Source: JBBRUG01 sp038247995
GTDB taxonomy: Bacteria > Chloroflexota > Chloroflexia > Chloroflexales > Chloroflexaceae
DNA length: 24,493 nt
Reading direction: 5' to 3'
Assembly: GCA_038247995.1 (NCBI GenBank)
Contig: JBBRUG010000044.1
Span: forward strand, 1-24,493
In this document: positions 1-8,052 of the stretch, piece by piece
How positions within the stretch are numbered: the stretch's first letter is position 1
Layout: every line of letters begins with the position of its first letter
Translations under genes and position numbers: made by a program
Notes under the pieces: model-generated
Databases searched by the model: none
What the model was told of the DNA's origin: nothing
The model's input: the letters and a program-made list of their open reading frames with translations, nothing else

Positions 1-153
1 GGTTCCGTGGTTCCGTGGTCACAGTGGTACCGTGGTACCGTGGTTCCGTGGCTCAATGGTTCCGTGGTTCCGTGGTTCCGTGGTTCCGTGGTTCCGTGGT
101 TCCGTGGTTCCGTGGTTCCGTGGTTCCGTGGTTCCGTGGTTCCGTGCCTCAGT
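1..153. repeat. Octamer tandem array, unit GGTTCCGT (CCGTGGTT phase)
   Basis: Eleven uninterrupted copies of GGTTCCGT lie at 58-145. They are preceded by degenerate units (GGTACCGT twice, GGCTCAAT once, one 9-bp unit) from position 1, and followed by one diverged unit at 146-153. The array probably continues left of the window. Its last units reach the TGA stop codon (149-151) of the minus-strand flippase gene, so there is no conventional 3' flank. Read in another phase the unit is CCGTGGTT, which matches the CCNNNGTT pattern of the two arrays around 13548-14223. Because the unit length is not a multiple of three, the array opens an artificial 90-residue frame that I do not regard as a gene. 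Confidence 0.9.
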
Positions 154-1765
154 GATTCACGATCCGGCGCACTAACGCCCGCTCCTCCGCGCCGATCCCG
201 CCGATCGCCCAGAGCGTTAATCCATAGACAAATGGCGCAATCACAGTCGCTCCGATCGCGCCGGGCCAGGCGGGGATGAGCAGTTTGACCCCCAGCATCA
301 CGGTGCCCATTGCCAGCGCCGCCACCGTTGGCCGGCCAAACATCCGTAGCAGGTTCGGCCCTAAGCCCTCGGCGTTCAACAATGGCCGGAATACCAAGTA
401 CAGTACGCCTTCCGAGAGGATAGTAATCACTGCCGCGCTGTACAAGCCCCATTCCGGCCGGCCCAGGCTGATCGCCATGATCGGCACAAAGATCAGGTTC
501 ATGGTCAGGTTGAACGCCGCCCCGATCAAAAAAGCCCTGGTGATCGCCTGCTGGCGGTTTACTGCGATCAGCACATATTGCAACAGGCCGTTGGCGAACG
601 AGAGCGGCAGGAACCAGGCCACAATCGCCAGCACGCCGATCGACGGCTGAAATGCCTCAAATTGATTGCGACTGAAGAACTGCACCAGGTCGCGGCTGAG
701 CACGCTGATCCCCATTGCCAACGGCAGCGCCACGATTAGCAGTAGTTGCAATGTACGCCGCTGTGCATCAAACAGGCCGGCTCGCTCGTTTATCGCCCGC
801 CGGGCCAGCAGCGGGAACACCGCGAACGTAACCGCCGGCGGGATCACCAGCGCAATGCCAATGATCTTGTAGGCCATGCCATATTGCGCCACCAAAGCGT
901 CGCCCATGCCGCCGCCAAAGGCGCGAATAATGACAGTGTCGAAGCGAAAGAAGATCGCGCTGAGCAGGTTGTTCAACATCAGCGGAAAGGCCAGTGGCAC
1001 CAGCGCCCGCATTTCGGTTGTATCCCATGCCAGCGTCGGGCGGAAGAAGCTGCGCACTTGCAGCACAAGGAAGATCAGTGCCGTAACGATGCTCACCGCC
1101 ACCGCCGCCCAGGCCAGGCCGAGGATGCCTAAACCCAGGATCAGCACCAGAATGCGCGCAAAGAAGCTCAGAATCGCCGTGATTAATTCAACCACGGCAG
1201 GCACTTCCATCCGCTCATTGGCGTTATAGAGCGCCGTCACTGCCCCCGAAAACGCGCCGGGGATTAGTGTCAGCAACAAAATCCAGATCGCCGTCTGCCC
1301 GCTCGGCGTAAGCGCCTCGCCCACGCCGAGCCGATCCAGGATCCCGTAACTGCCGATCAATAAGGCTGCAATCGGCGCCGCCGCCAGCCCTACCAGCAAC
1401 AGCCGCAGCGTTAGCGTCACCCCAAACAGCCGGCGGGCTGCGTCCGGCTCGCGGGCCACCTCGCGGGTGAGCAACACGCCCAGGCCAAAGTCGGTAAATG
1501 TCGCCAGATATTGCACTACCAGCAGCGCCGCCAGGTCGTAGCGCCCGATTTCGGCGGGGGCTAGGGCGCCATACAAAATGAAGGCGAAGACCATATCGAG
1601 GCCGCGCACCAGCACGCGTAACCCGAACGTCGCTGCACTATTCTTAAAAATGCGCCGGGCGGTATTCTGCGGATCATCACGATAAAAGCGCCGCCAGAGC
1701 AGCGCTCCTACCGCCGTTGCAGCCAGCAACCCCACCAGGCCGATCAGAAACAGGTTCAGCAGCAT
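149..1765 (-). CDS. Polytopic flippase-like protein of the MATE/MOP (Wzx/MurJ-like) superfamily
   Basis: The 538-residue protein is almost entirely hydrophobic, with about 14 predicted membrane segments. An extra N-terminal segment (about residues 2-24) is followed by a short basic loop and then the flippase core, which begins near residue 40 (NSAATFGLRVLVRG). Family knowledge: Wzx/MurJ-type proteins move lipid-linked sugars or peptidoglycan precursors across the inner membrane. The substrate cannot be told from the sequence. The pattern fits 'polysaccharide biosynthesis C-terminal domain' flippases better than true MurJ. The start ATG is the first in frame. A TATAGT hexamer lies only about 7 nt upstream of it with no clear Shine-Dalgarno sequence, so a nearly leaderless transcript is possible. 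The gene is on the same strand as the STAND regulator, 103 bp downstream of it. Its stop codon lies inside the edge of the octamer array. Confidence 0.85.
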   Translation of the reverse strand: MLLNLFLIGLVGLLAATAVGALLWRRFYRDDPQNTARRIFKNSAATFGLRVLVRGLDMVFAFILYGALAPAEIGRYDLAALLVVQYLATFTDFGLGVLLTREVAREPDAARRLFGVTLTLRLLLVGLAAAPIAALLIGSYGILDRLGVGEALTPSGQTAIWILLLTLIPGAFSGAVTALYNANERMEVPAVVELITAILSFFARILVLILGLGILGLAWAAVAVSIVTALIFLVLQVRSFFRPTLAWDTTEMRALVPLAFPLMLNNLLSAIFFRFDTVIIRAFGGGMGDALVAQYGMAYKIIGIALVIPPAVTFAVFPLLARRAINERAGLFDAQRRTLQLLLIVALPLAMGISVLSRDLVQFFSRNQFEAFQPSIGVLAIVAWFLPLSFANGLLQYVLIAVNRQQAITRAFLIGAAFNLTMNLIFVPIMAISLGRPEWGLYSAAVITILSEGVLYLVFRPLLNAEGLGPNLLRMFGRPTVAALAMGTVMLGVKLLIPAWPGAIGATVIAPFVYGLTLWAIGGIGAEERALVRRIVNH

Positions 1766-1868
1766 GGCCCATACTATACCAGGGATTGTGCTGCGCTTTA
1801 CTGCTCATCTTAAACCAGCTTGCGGTAAATGGCACCCTGATGATCGAGCGTCAGCTAGATGTGTGGAG
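1766..1868. other. Short intergenic gap, nothing recognised
   Basis: This is the gap between the stop of the STAND regulator and the start of the flippase gene, both on the minus strand. No strong hairpin with a T tract is visible. The only signal is a possible -10 hexamer (TATAGT on the minus strand) just upstream of the flippase ATG, with a poor -35 match. Confidence 0.4.
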
Positions 1869-4541
1869 CTAGAGTTCCGGCGTAGCAATGCGTCCCCGCG
1901 CTTGCGCCCGCCGAAAAACAGACGGAGCCAGGGTCGTTTCAGCGCGTTTCAGCAAATGGGTCGCCCGATCACGAGTGTCCTGGCTACTCACCGGATGGTA
2001 GAGCGCCATCGTCAATGCCTCCACAGCACATTCAGCCTGATCTGTGGCCAGTAAGAGCGCCGCATGGCAGGTAATAATGCTGAGCGTTACTGCGACAACC
2101 TCAGTTGTGCTGATCATACTGCGCACTTCAGCGAAGGCCTGGCGCGCTGCGTGTCCGTCGTGCGCTTCGAGCGCGCTATGGCCGGCGTGGGCGAACGCAT
2201 CGGCAGCGCTGTACCGATCGCCGATGGCGCTAAACAGTTGCCCGCTTTCGTGAAGAAAGTAGTGGGCTTCACGATGTGCCAACCGTTGCTGCGCCACATT
2301 GCCCAAATGAAACAGTACCATTGCCATGCCACGCCGATCGTGTACTGCGCTGAAGGCCAGCAAGCTCTCTTGCAAAAAACGCTCGGCCTGGCTGTAGCGC
2401 CCCAGACGCGCTTCTACAGAGCCTAACCTACCCAGGATCAAGGCTGCCGCTTGCGGGCTGCCAAGCGGCCTGATCCGCTGCCTACTCGCAACCAATAGCG
2501 CCTGCGCCATTGCGTAATCGCCTTGCTCCTGCGCGAGTTGCGCCAGCGCATACAGGGTGCGGGCGACACACCAGGCATCGCCAACGTCAGTGAATGCCTC
2601 AAGTGCTTGAAGCAGCCACCGCCGCCCCTGCTGTGCATCACCAAGCCGCCCCGCCAGGCTTCCCCGAACCCATGCCACATTCCCATATACCAGGCGATCA
2701 TCAAGATCACGAGTGATCACTTCGGCCTGCTCCAACAAGTTTAGTGCTTCATCGGGGCGCCCCAGATTGTATGCAAACCATCCGGCTGCGCTGAGTGCGA
2801 GCGCTCGGACACCCCGATGCGTCGGGGCTTGATCCACCGCCGGCGTCTGGATGGCCAGCGGCTCGGCAATTGCTTGAAACAATTCCAATCCATCGTGCAG
2901 TGCGTAGCGCCACTCGATTAAATCGCGGAGGGCCGGAAAGGCTGCCCGCAACACCTCAACTTCACCCGCATGAGCCGCCCAGGTTACCGCCGCGCGTAAA
3001 TTATCCAATTCGCTATTAAGCGCCGCCGATACCTGCGCTTGGGCTGAACTGCGCAGCGCCTGCTCGTTTGCGGCGAGCAATCCCAGATAGAAACGCCCGT
3101 GTGCGGCCACAACCGCCATCGCCTCATCTGGGTAGGCTGCCTGTTGTTCAGCAGCGTAGCGCCGAATAAGTTCATGCAATCCATACCGCGATTCATCAGC
3201 GGCGCCAATCCGTTTCAGCATCGATTTGTCGGCCAGAGCACTGAGTGTTGTTAAGACAGCTCTAGCTGGAGTTTCGGCGGTTTCTGAAGCTCCGGTAACA
3301 TCGAAACGTACGGCCAGAATGACTGCCGCCGCTTCACGGCTAAAACTTCCGCGAAACACACTCAGCCGCCGTAATGCCAGTTGCTCCTCCGGTGTAAGCA
3401 GTACCCACGAGTGCGCGAATGCGGCATGGAGGCTGCGGTGGCGCAGCGGGACATCGCGCAGCCTTGTCGCCAACTGAGCCAGGGTTAGATGCAGTTCCTG
3501 CGCAATCTCATCGAGCGATAGCAGCGCCACCCAGGCGGCGGCAAGCTCGATCGCCAGGGGATGCCCTTCGACCATGATGCAAATCCGGGCAATTGTGCAG
3601 AGATCGGCCGCAGTCGGCAGGAAACCGGGCAGGGTCCGGCGAGCGGTACACAAAAAGAGGTGTACGGCTTCACTCCCAGCCGGATTATCTGGCCCGTCGG
3701 CGCGTTTTGCCGGTACAGGCAGGCCCATAACCTGCACCACAACTTCATTGCGCAAGCCTAGCCGTTCACATGAAGTGATCAGCAACCGCACGTGAGGTGC
3801 AGAACGCAGCAGTACGGCCAACAGCTCGGCTCCCTCCACAAGATGCTCCATATTGTCGAGCAGCAACACGATATGCTTGTCGTGGAGATGGGCGCCCAAC
3901 ACGCGCAACGGGTCGCCGCTGAGCGCCAGGCTGACGCCCAGCGCCCGCGCGATTGTCGGCACGAGCAGGTTCACCGTCGGCACCTCGGCCAGGGCCACGC
4001 TATATGCGCCATGCCGGAAATCTGGGCCATAGCGCCGGATCGCTTCCAGCGCCAGACGTGTTTTGCCGACCCCGCCTACTCCAGTACAGGTGATGCAGCG
4101 ATCATCGGGTTGTTCAAGCAGGCGGCGCAGTTGCTCAAGTTCAGCGGATCGCCCAACCAGCGGTGTGCCCGGCTGCGGAAGGTGTTCGGCAAATGCATCC
4201 GTGTTCGCGCCAAGGTTATACGTGTTTCCTTGCGCTCCAGCCGTAGCCTCAGTTCCAAGGGCCGGATCATTTAGCCGCGCCGTGTGCGCCAGCGCGACGA
4301 GTTGCGCCGCCAGTTCAGGTTCGTTCGTCAGGCCCAGCGCCGGAATGAAATGTGCTAACACAGTGGCGATATCGGGGAGGCGTTGGTTATGTTCCAGTCG
4401 CCCGATCTGCGCCTCGCTATACCCGACTGCTTCCGCAAGATCGCGCTGCCGCAAGCGCGCCCGCCGCCGCAAATAGAGCAGTAGCGCACCAAAACTCGCG
4501 AAAGACTCAAGCGTGCTCGCCGCGAGCGGATTATTCGTCAT
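1869..4541 (-). CDS. XRE-type HTH / STAND (NB-ARC-like) ATPase / TPR regulator
   Basis: The 890-residue protein has three parts. An N-terminal XRE helix-turn-helix lies at about residues 17-72 (RQRDLAEAVGYSEAQIGRLE). A STAND ATPase core has Walker A GVGGVGKT at 154-161 and Walker B IVLLLDN at 224-230. A C-terminal half consists of helical TPR-like repeats. Family knowledge: such proteins are ATP-dependent switches that bind DNA through the HTH and sense a ligand or partner through the TPR region. The ligand is unknown. I chose ATG 4541 because GAGG lies 8 nt upstream. An in-frame ATG at 4583 would add 14 residues but has no ribosome binding site. The gene is divergent from the secreted peptidase gene at 4723, about 180 bp away, so it may control that gene. 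That is inference from position only. Confidence 0.88.
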   Translation of the reverse strand: MTNNPLAASTLESFASFGALLLYLRRRARLRQRDLAEAVGYSEAQIGRLEHNQRLPDIATVLAHFIPALGLTNEPELAAQLVALAHTARLNDPALGTEATAGAQGNTYNLGANTDAFAEHLPQPGTPLVGRSAELEQLRRLLEQPDDRCITCTGVGGVGKTRLALEAIRRYGPDFRHGAYSVALAEVPTVNLLVPTIARALGVSLALSGDPLRVLGAHLHDKHIVLLLDNMEHLVEGAELLAVLLRSAPHVRLLITSCERLGLRNEVVVQVMGLPVPAKRADGPDNPAGSEAVHLFLCTARRTLPGFLPTAADLCTIARICIMVEGHPLAIELAAAWVALLSLDEIAQELHLTLAQLATRLRDVPLRHRSLHAAFAHSWVLLTPEEQLALRRLSVFRGSFSREAAAVILAVRFDVTGASETAETPARAVLTTLSALADKSMLKRIGAADESRYGLHELIRRYAAEQQAAYPDEAMAVVAAHGRFYLGLLAANEQALRSSAQAQVSAALNSELDNLRAAVTWAAHAGEVEVLRAAFPALRDLIEWRYALHDGLELFQAIAEPLAIQTPAVDQAPTHRGVRALALSAAGWFAYNLGRPDEALNLLEQAEVITRDLDDRLVYGNVAWVRGSLAGRLGDAQQGRRWLLQALEAFTDVGDAWCVARTLYALAQLAQEQGDYAMAQALLVASRQRIRPLGSPQAAALILGRLGSVEARLGRYSQAERFLQESLLAFSAVHDRRGMAMVLFHLGNVAQQRLAHREAHYFLHESGQLFSAIGDRYSAADAFAHAGHSALEAHDGHAARQAFAEVRSMISTTEVVAVTLSIITCHAALLLATDQAECAVEALTMALYHPVSSQDTRDRATHLLKRAETTLAPSVFRRAQARGRIATPEL

Positions 4542-4722
4542 TGAAGGCGCCTCGTTACTGTAGCAGGCGGCTGAGGTGTGCATGCATCAGAGCGCCGTTC
4601 TCTGACCGCTCATAGTCTACTCCACGTGCGTTACATTTGGCGGGTTGAGTCAGGTCATGTCGGGTGTATCCGTGCTAGGTTAGGCCATAGCCCTACGATC
4701 TACTTTATTTAGGGAGAAGTTT
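4542..4722. promoter_or_regulatory. Divergent intergenic region between STAND regulator and secreted peptidase gene
   Basis: This region must hold promoters for both divergent genes. On the plus strand a TA-rich stretch just before AGGGAGAAG (the ribosome binding site of the 4723 gene) could act as a -10, but no convincing -35 was found. No long palindrome that would mark an operator is obvious. Confidence 0.4.
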
Positions 4723-7695
4723 ATGCACCGTTTGCCCGCTCGTCGTTGGTCGGTCACCCTGATGATCCTGGTTGTCGGGTTGCTGCTCGGCAGCGTTCCC
4801 GTCGCCGCCCAGATTACCTCTACTGCGCGCCCCGACCTTGGTGACGCTCCTACCGGCAGCAACAGCTTCGACCAGACCATGGAAGCGTACCCCAACGTTA
4901 TTGCCCGCTTCCCGACAGTTGCAACTACAGTCGGTGCTTCTGGCCCATTGCATCGCAATCCTGTCCTCAACTATCACCTTGGCCCGTCGATCAGCGCGGA
5001 AGAACAGGCCGATAGCGGGGTTGACAGCGATGATGTAAACAACATCGACCCTGAAAATAACAGCGCCGACAACGACGCATTTGATGACGGCCTGGATCTG
5101 CCCACGCGCATGGGCCACTGTGTGTTGCACGAACTCAGCTATCGGGTTACGAGCATGAGCGCCGCCCAGCCGTATGTGAATGTCTGGATCGACTGGAATC
5201 GCGACGGTGCATGGTCGGACGCGACCTTTACCTGCCCAGATGGCGAAGTCGTTCCTGAATGGGCCGTGCAAAACCAGCGCCTCACGCTGAATAGCGCCGG
5301 TTTCCACGATTTGACACTCAGCATCCGCACCTGGCGCCCCGATCTTGATGCTCCTGCGTGGCTACGGATCAGCCTTAGCGATGTCCCGGCGCCTAGTGCA
5401 GCCGGCAATGGCCCGCTCGGCGGTTATGCCGAGGGCGAAACCGAAGATTATTTGATCGAACCAGCCGGCAACCCCGAACGACTCCCTGCGCCGATCATCA
5501 ACTCAGTCGAGTTTGAAGCGATCCCAGGCGACACCGGTGAGACATTTATTTTCCTCCCGATGGTACGAAATGGCGCTCTGGCCCAGAGCATCTTCCAGGC
5601 AAGCGACTTACCGATCGCTAATCCGGGCGGCCAATTACGTGAAGTAGCCGTGGCGCACGTCGGCGGCGCGCCGCGTACAGACAATCGCGCGATCATCGTT
5701 ACTGCGGCCGGCACCGGCGCTGCGGTGCGCCTGAGTAGCTGGACGGTCAACAATAACCCTTCAACACCTGTCTACCTTAAAGACAGCCCGAACCTGATCG
5801 GCATCGATGTCCAACTCCATGTGCTGACACCCACGGAAAACCCGAAAGCTCAGTACAACCTGCTGATCAGCGCCATCCGGCGCAATGGCAATCTCTGGCT
5901 GAGCACCTGGCGGTTAAATACTAATGGCGACTTCACACTGCTCAGTACGCGCGGTTATGGTAGCAATGCCGACGTTCAGGTGAATGCCTACGGCATTGCC
6001 CACCGTGAACTGACGCGCACCAACGGCACGACATTCTTCCAGGTTGCTACGCCGGTGCTCGCCGCCGACAACCAGATGCGCATGATTACCTGGTCGGTGA
6101 ATCCGACAACCGGCTTCATTTCCGGCCTCCACGATAGCGGCGATTGGGAAGGCACCCCCGATCCGAACACGCAACTTAGTACAGCCTGGATCCCCGGCGG
6201 AGGCCTGCTGCCGCCGCACTTCGCCGTAAGTTACCGTAGTAGCAACGGCGTGATCCAGAACTACTTTTGGGCCGTTAACGGCTTGGGCGTGCCAAGCTAT
6301 AACGGTCATGGTATCTCCGGCCTCGACATTCGCGGTAATAATCCAGTAACTGTGTCGGGGCAGAGCGTCGCCATTGCGCCGCTTACCGGGGTTGGCTTCC
6401 TTGCAGCCGTTCGCGATAGCACCAGCACTCTTCCACGGTTGATTAGTTGGGAGAATCAGCCGGATTGCCGGGGCGATGAGGGCTGTTTTGCCGTCCCGCA
6501 CTTTATTAGCGATCAGAACGCCGATAATTCGCCGAACACCCTCGGCGTTACGTTGCCGGCACCAACGCTCACAACCAACCGTGCGTTGCTGCGCGATACG
6601 AAGACTAGCAATCCGCTCTTCGTCAGAAATATCGGCAGCACGAATTTCCAGGGCATTGCCAGCGTCACCAAGGTGATGACCCTGATCGTTACGCTCGATG
6701 CAATCGCCGCCGGTACAGCTGGTTTCGACGACATTGTTACGACGAGTGCGGCAGCAGCGGCAATTGGCGGGAGCCAGCTTGGGCTGGAAGAAGGCGAAAC
6801 GCAGAGTTTGCGCACCTTGCTGCATGGCTTGATGGTCAACTCCGGCAACGACGCCTCCATCGCGATTGCCGAACATATCGGTGGCAGCGAGGCGGATTTT
6901 GTTATCCTGATGAACGAGCGCGCTAGCGCCCTTAACCTGAGCAGTACCATCTACTGCCAACCCTCCGGCGGCTGCTTCTCTACTCCCGCCGATCAGGTAG
7001 CGCTCTGGGAGGCCGTTCACACCAATCCGTTGTTCCAACAGTTTGCCGGCGAAGTAAGCTATGCGGGCTGTGGTGAAAGCGCCGGCGGTAGCATTGTCTG
7101 CCATGTGATCAACAAAACATTGAACAGCTACCCAGGTTTGGAAAGCGATAAAGGCGGCAGCCTGGGCTTCTTCTGCAACAACGAAACGAGCACCAGCGGT
7201 GTGCCGCTTTGTTCCAGCGGCGGATGCCTTACCTCTCAGGCAACGCGCATGAACCGCACCCTGATCCAGACCATCTTGCAACCCCAACCGCTCAGCGCCA
7301 ACCGCGGCCCCGACTCGCGGGCGCTCTTCGACTATGGCTACCGCTTGCTCTTCACGCCTGATGCTCGCGGCGCCGCCCAAAGTGTTAGCCTCGCCGCCGC
7401 CGCCGACTTCGACATCGATGCGGTAAGCAGTACGCTCGCAGTCAGTGCGGTCATCGACGGCCAGACAGTGCGGCTCCGTAGTTGGGGTGCCCAACCCGCC
7501 ACCGGTGTGCTCGAACAGGTGGGTTGTGCTACCCGTGCAATCACGACGTTAACGGCCAGCACGCGTCAACCGGCCATCAGCACTGTTGAAGTTGTGCTGC
7601 AATCAAGCCTCTCCGCTGATGGCAACTACTTAGTCGGCCATCGCAACGGTACCACCCTGCAATTGCGCATGTGGCGGCTCGGCTTCAAGATTTAA
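4723..7695 (+). CDS. Secreted GEVED/propeller-like protein with nested S11 D-Ala-D-Ala carboxypeptidase domain
   Basis: The 990-residue protein starts with a basic region and hydrophobic core (residues 1-29, VAA-Q cleavage site), so it is probably exported. Residues 35-246 resemble a GEVED domain, with the DWNRDGAW stretch at 157-164 and EGETEDY at 237-243. Seven repeats ending in an (S/T/F/M)W motif follow, with Trp at 340, 396, 457, 516, 576, 921 and 984. Between the fifth and sixth lies an S11 peptidase (about 615-880): SVTK at 647-650, SGN at 707-709 and KGG at 810-812. The intervals are close to those of PBP5-type DD-carboxypeptidases, although the third motif is usually KTG. Family knowledge: S11 enzymes trim the terminal D-Ala from peptidoglycan stem peptides. 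AGGGAG lies 7 nt before the ATG. Many cysteines in the peptidase part suggest disulfides. Confidence 0.85.
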   Translation: MHRLPARRWSVTLMILVVGLLLGSVPVAAQITSTARPDLGDAPTGSNSFDQTMEAYPNVIARFPTVATTVGASGPLHRNPVLNYHLGPSISAEEQADSGVDSDDVNNIDPENNSADNDAFDDGLDLPTRMGHCVLHELSYRVTSMSAAQPYVNVWIDWNRDGAWSDATFTCPDGEVVPEWAVQNQRLTLNSAGFHDLTLSIRTWRPDLDAPAWLRISLSDVPAPSAAGNGPLGGYAEGETEDYLIEPAGNPERLPAPIINSVEFEAIPGDTGETFIFLPMVRNGALAQSIFQASDLPIANPGGQLREVAVAHVGGAPRTDNRAIIVTAAGTGAAVRLSSWTVNNNPSTPVYLKDSPNLIGIDVQLHVLTPTENPKAQYNLLISAIRRNGNLWLSTWRLNTNGDFTLLSTRGYGSNADVQVNAYGIAHRELTRTNGTTFFQVATPVLAADNQMRMITWSVNPTTGFISGLHDSGDWEGTPDPNTQLSTAWIPGGGLLPPHFAVSYRSSNGVIQNYFWAVNGLGVPSYNGHGISGLDIRGNNPVTVSGQSVAIAPLTGVGFLAAVRDSTSTLPRLISWENQPDCRGDEGCFAVPHFISDQNADNSPNTLGVTLPAPTLTTNRALLRDTKTSNPLFVRNIGSTNFQGIASVTKVMTLIVTLDAIAAGTAGFDDIVTTSAAAAAIGGSQLGLEEGETQSLRTLLHGLMVNSGNDASIAIAEHIGGSEADFVILMNERASALNLSSTIYCQPSGGCFSTPADQVALWEAVHTNPLFQQFAGEVSYAGCGESAGGSIVCHVINKTLNSYPGLESDKGGSLGFFCNNETSTSGVPLCSSGGCLTSQATRMNRTLIQTILQPQPLSANRGPDSRALFDYGYRLLFTPDARGAAQSVSLAAAADFDIDAVSSTLAVSAVIDGQTVRLRSWGAQPATGVLEQVGCATRAITTLTASTRQPAISTVEVVLQSSLSADGNYLVGHRNGTTLQLRMWRLGFKI

Positions 7696-7725
7696 CGCGC
7701 CCCGGGTATCAGCAGCGCTCCACAA

Positions 7726-7756
7726 CCGCAAGGCGGCCCATAGGGCCGCCTTGCGG
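7726..7756 (+). terminator. Perfect 14-bp hairpin after the secreted peptidase gene
   Basis: CCGCAAGGCGGCCC (7726-7739) pairs perfectly with GGGCCGCCTTGCGG (7743-7756) across a 3-nt loop, 30 nt after the stop codon. It is not followed by a T tract. It is therefore either a weak or factor-dependent terminator, or a 3'-end stabilising hairpin. It separates this gene from the attenuator-controlled operon. Confidence 0.6.
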
Positions 7757-7810
7757 ATTAGGCCAACCAAATAATTCGACTAACCTTGACTGAAGTTCTG
7801 GGGCATCGCC

Positions 7811-7840
7811 TTGACAGAGCACGCCCGCCTGTGGTATTCT
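7811..7840 (+). promoter_or_regulatory. Sigma70-like promoter of the ilv-leu operon
   Basis: TTGACA (7811-7816) and TATTCT (7835-7840) are separated by 18 bp. The -35 matches the housekeeping consensus perfectly and the -10 matches at 4 of 6 positions. The predicted transcription start near 7845-7848 would give a short leader of about 30 nt before the leader-peptide ATG at 7877. Confidence 0.7.
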
Positions 7841-7876
7841 GCCTACGGTTGAGGTTTTGGAAAGGTTGCACAGTTC

Positions 7877-7948
7877 ATGCCCTCGCAATTTGTGAACATT
7901 CTCCTACTTAGCGGTCTCGTACTCCTCCTTATTACGGTGGAGCAATAG
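7877..7948 (+). CDS. Branched-chain amino acid leader peptide (attenuator peptide)
   Basis: The 23-codon ORF encodes MPSQFVNILLLSGLVLLLIT followed by VEQ and a TAG stop. Twelve of 23 residues are branched-chain: seven Leu (CTC, CTA, CTT, CTC, CTC, CTC, CTT), two Ile (ATT) and three Val. GGAAAGG (7859-7865) is a plausible ribosome binding site 11 nt upstream. The ORF sits between a strong promoter and a rho-independent terminator, in front of ilvD. By analogy with the ilv and leu leader peptides of proteobacteria, its translation should sense charged tRNA-Leu, and perhaps tRNA-Ile and tRNA-Val. The last Leu codons (7922-7930) lie inside the RNA strand that pairs with the antiterminator sequence. 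It was identified by reading the sequence, because it is too short for ordinary gene calling. Confidence 0.85.
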   Translation: MPSQFVNILLLSGLVLLLITVEQ

Positions 7949-8024
7949 CCGCTTGGGAGGGGATGTCGTAAGCCCCGCAGCCTGAACAAGACTGAACCTC
8001 CCGGCGAAGCGCCGGGAGTTTTTT
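7922..8024 (+). promoter_or_regulatory. Transcription attenuator with alternative RNA pairings
   Basis: Three competing pairings are visible. Strand 1, CUCCUCC (7922-7928), can pair with strand 2, GGAGGGG (7956-7962), with one wobble. Strand 2, GGGAGG (7955-7960), can instead pair exactly with CCUCCC (7997-8002), extendable by two wobble pairs. CCUCCC is also the left foot of the terminator stem (7998-8006). Inference: a ribosome stalled at the Leu codons covers strand 1, frees strand 2 to pair with the terminator foot, and lets transcription continue. A ribosome that reaches the stop codon at 7946-7948 masks strand 2 and the terminator forms. This is the standard logic of amino acid attenuation. 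Confidence 0.8.
7998..8024 (+). terminator. Rho-independent terminator of the ilv-leu leader
   Basis: CTCCCGGCG (7998-8006) pairs perfectly with CGCCGGGAG (8010-8018) across a 3-nt loop and is followed directly by six T residues (8019-8024). It lies 49 nt after the leader-peptide stop codon and upstream of ilvD, the expected position for an attenuator. Confidence 0.88.
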
Positions 8025-8052
8025 GTTACCCTTCACGGAAATGGAGCGCGCC

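Noticed and set aside
7..279. 90-codon plus-strand frame starting in the octamer array
   Set aside because: Most of it is a translated repeat (VVPWFRGS) that runs into the antisense of the flippase gene.
4542..4583. Upstream start of the STAND regulator at 4583
   Set aside because: No Shine-Dalgarno sequence precedes it, whereas GAGG lies 8 nt before the ATG at 4541. It cannot be fully excluded.
5914..7494. 526-codon minus-strand open frame opposite the secreted peptidase gene
   Set aside because: It is antisense to a gene with clear domains. Its product has no recognisable motif and looks like a high-GC shadow frame.
7845..8030. T-box riboswitch upstream of ilvD
   Set aside because: No T-box antiterminator core (AGGGUGGNACCGCG-like) or specifier stem is visible. 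The short Leu-rich ORF and alternative stems explain the region better.
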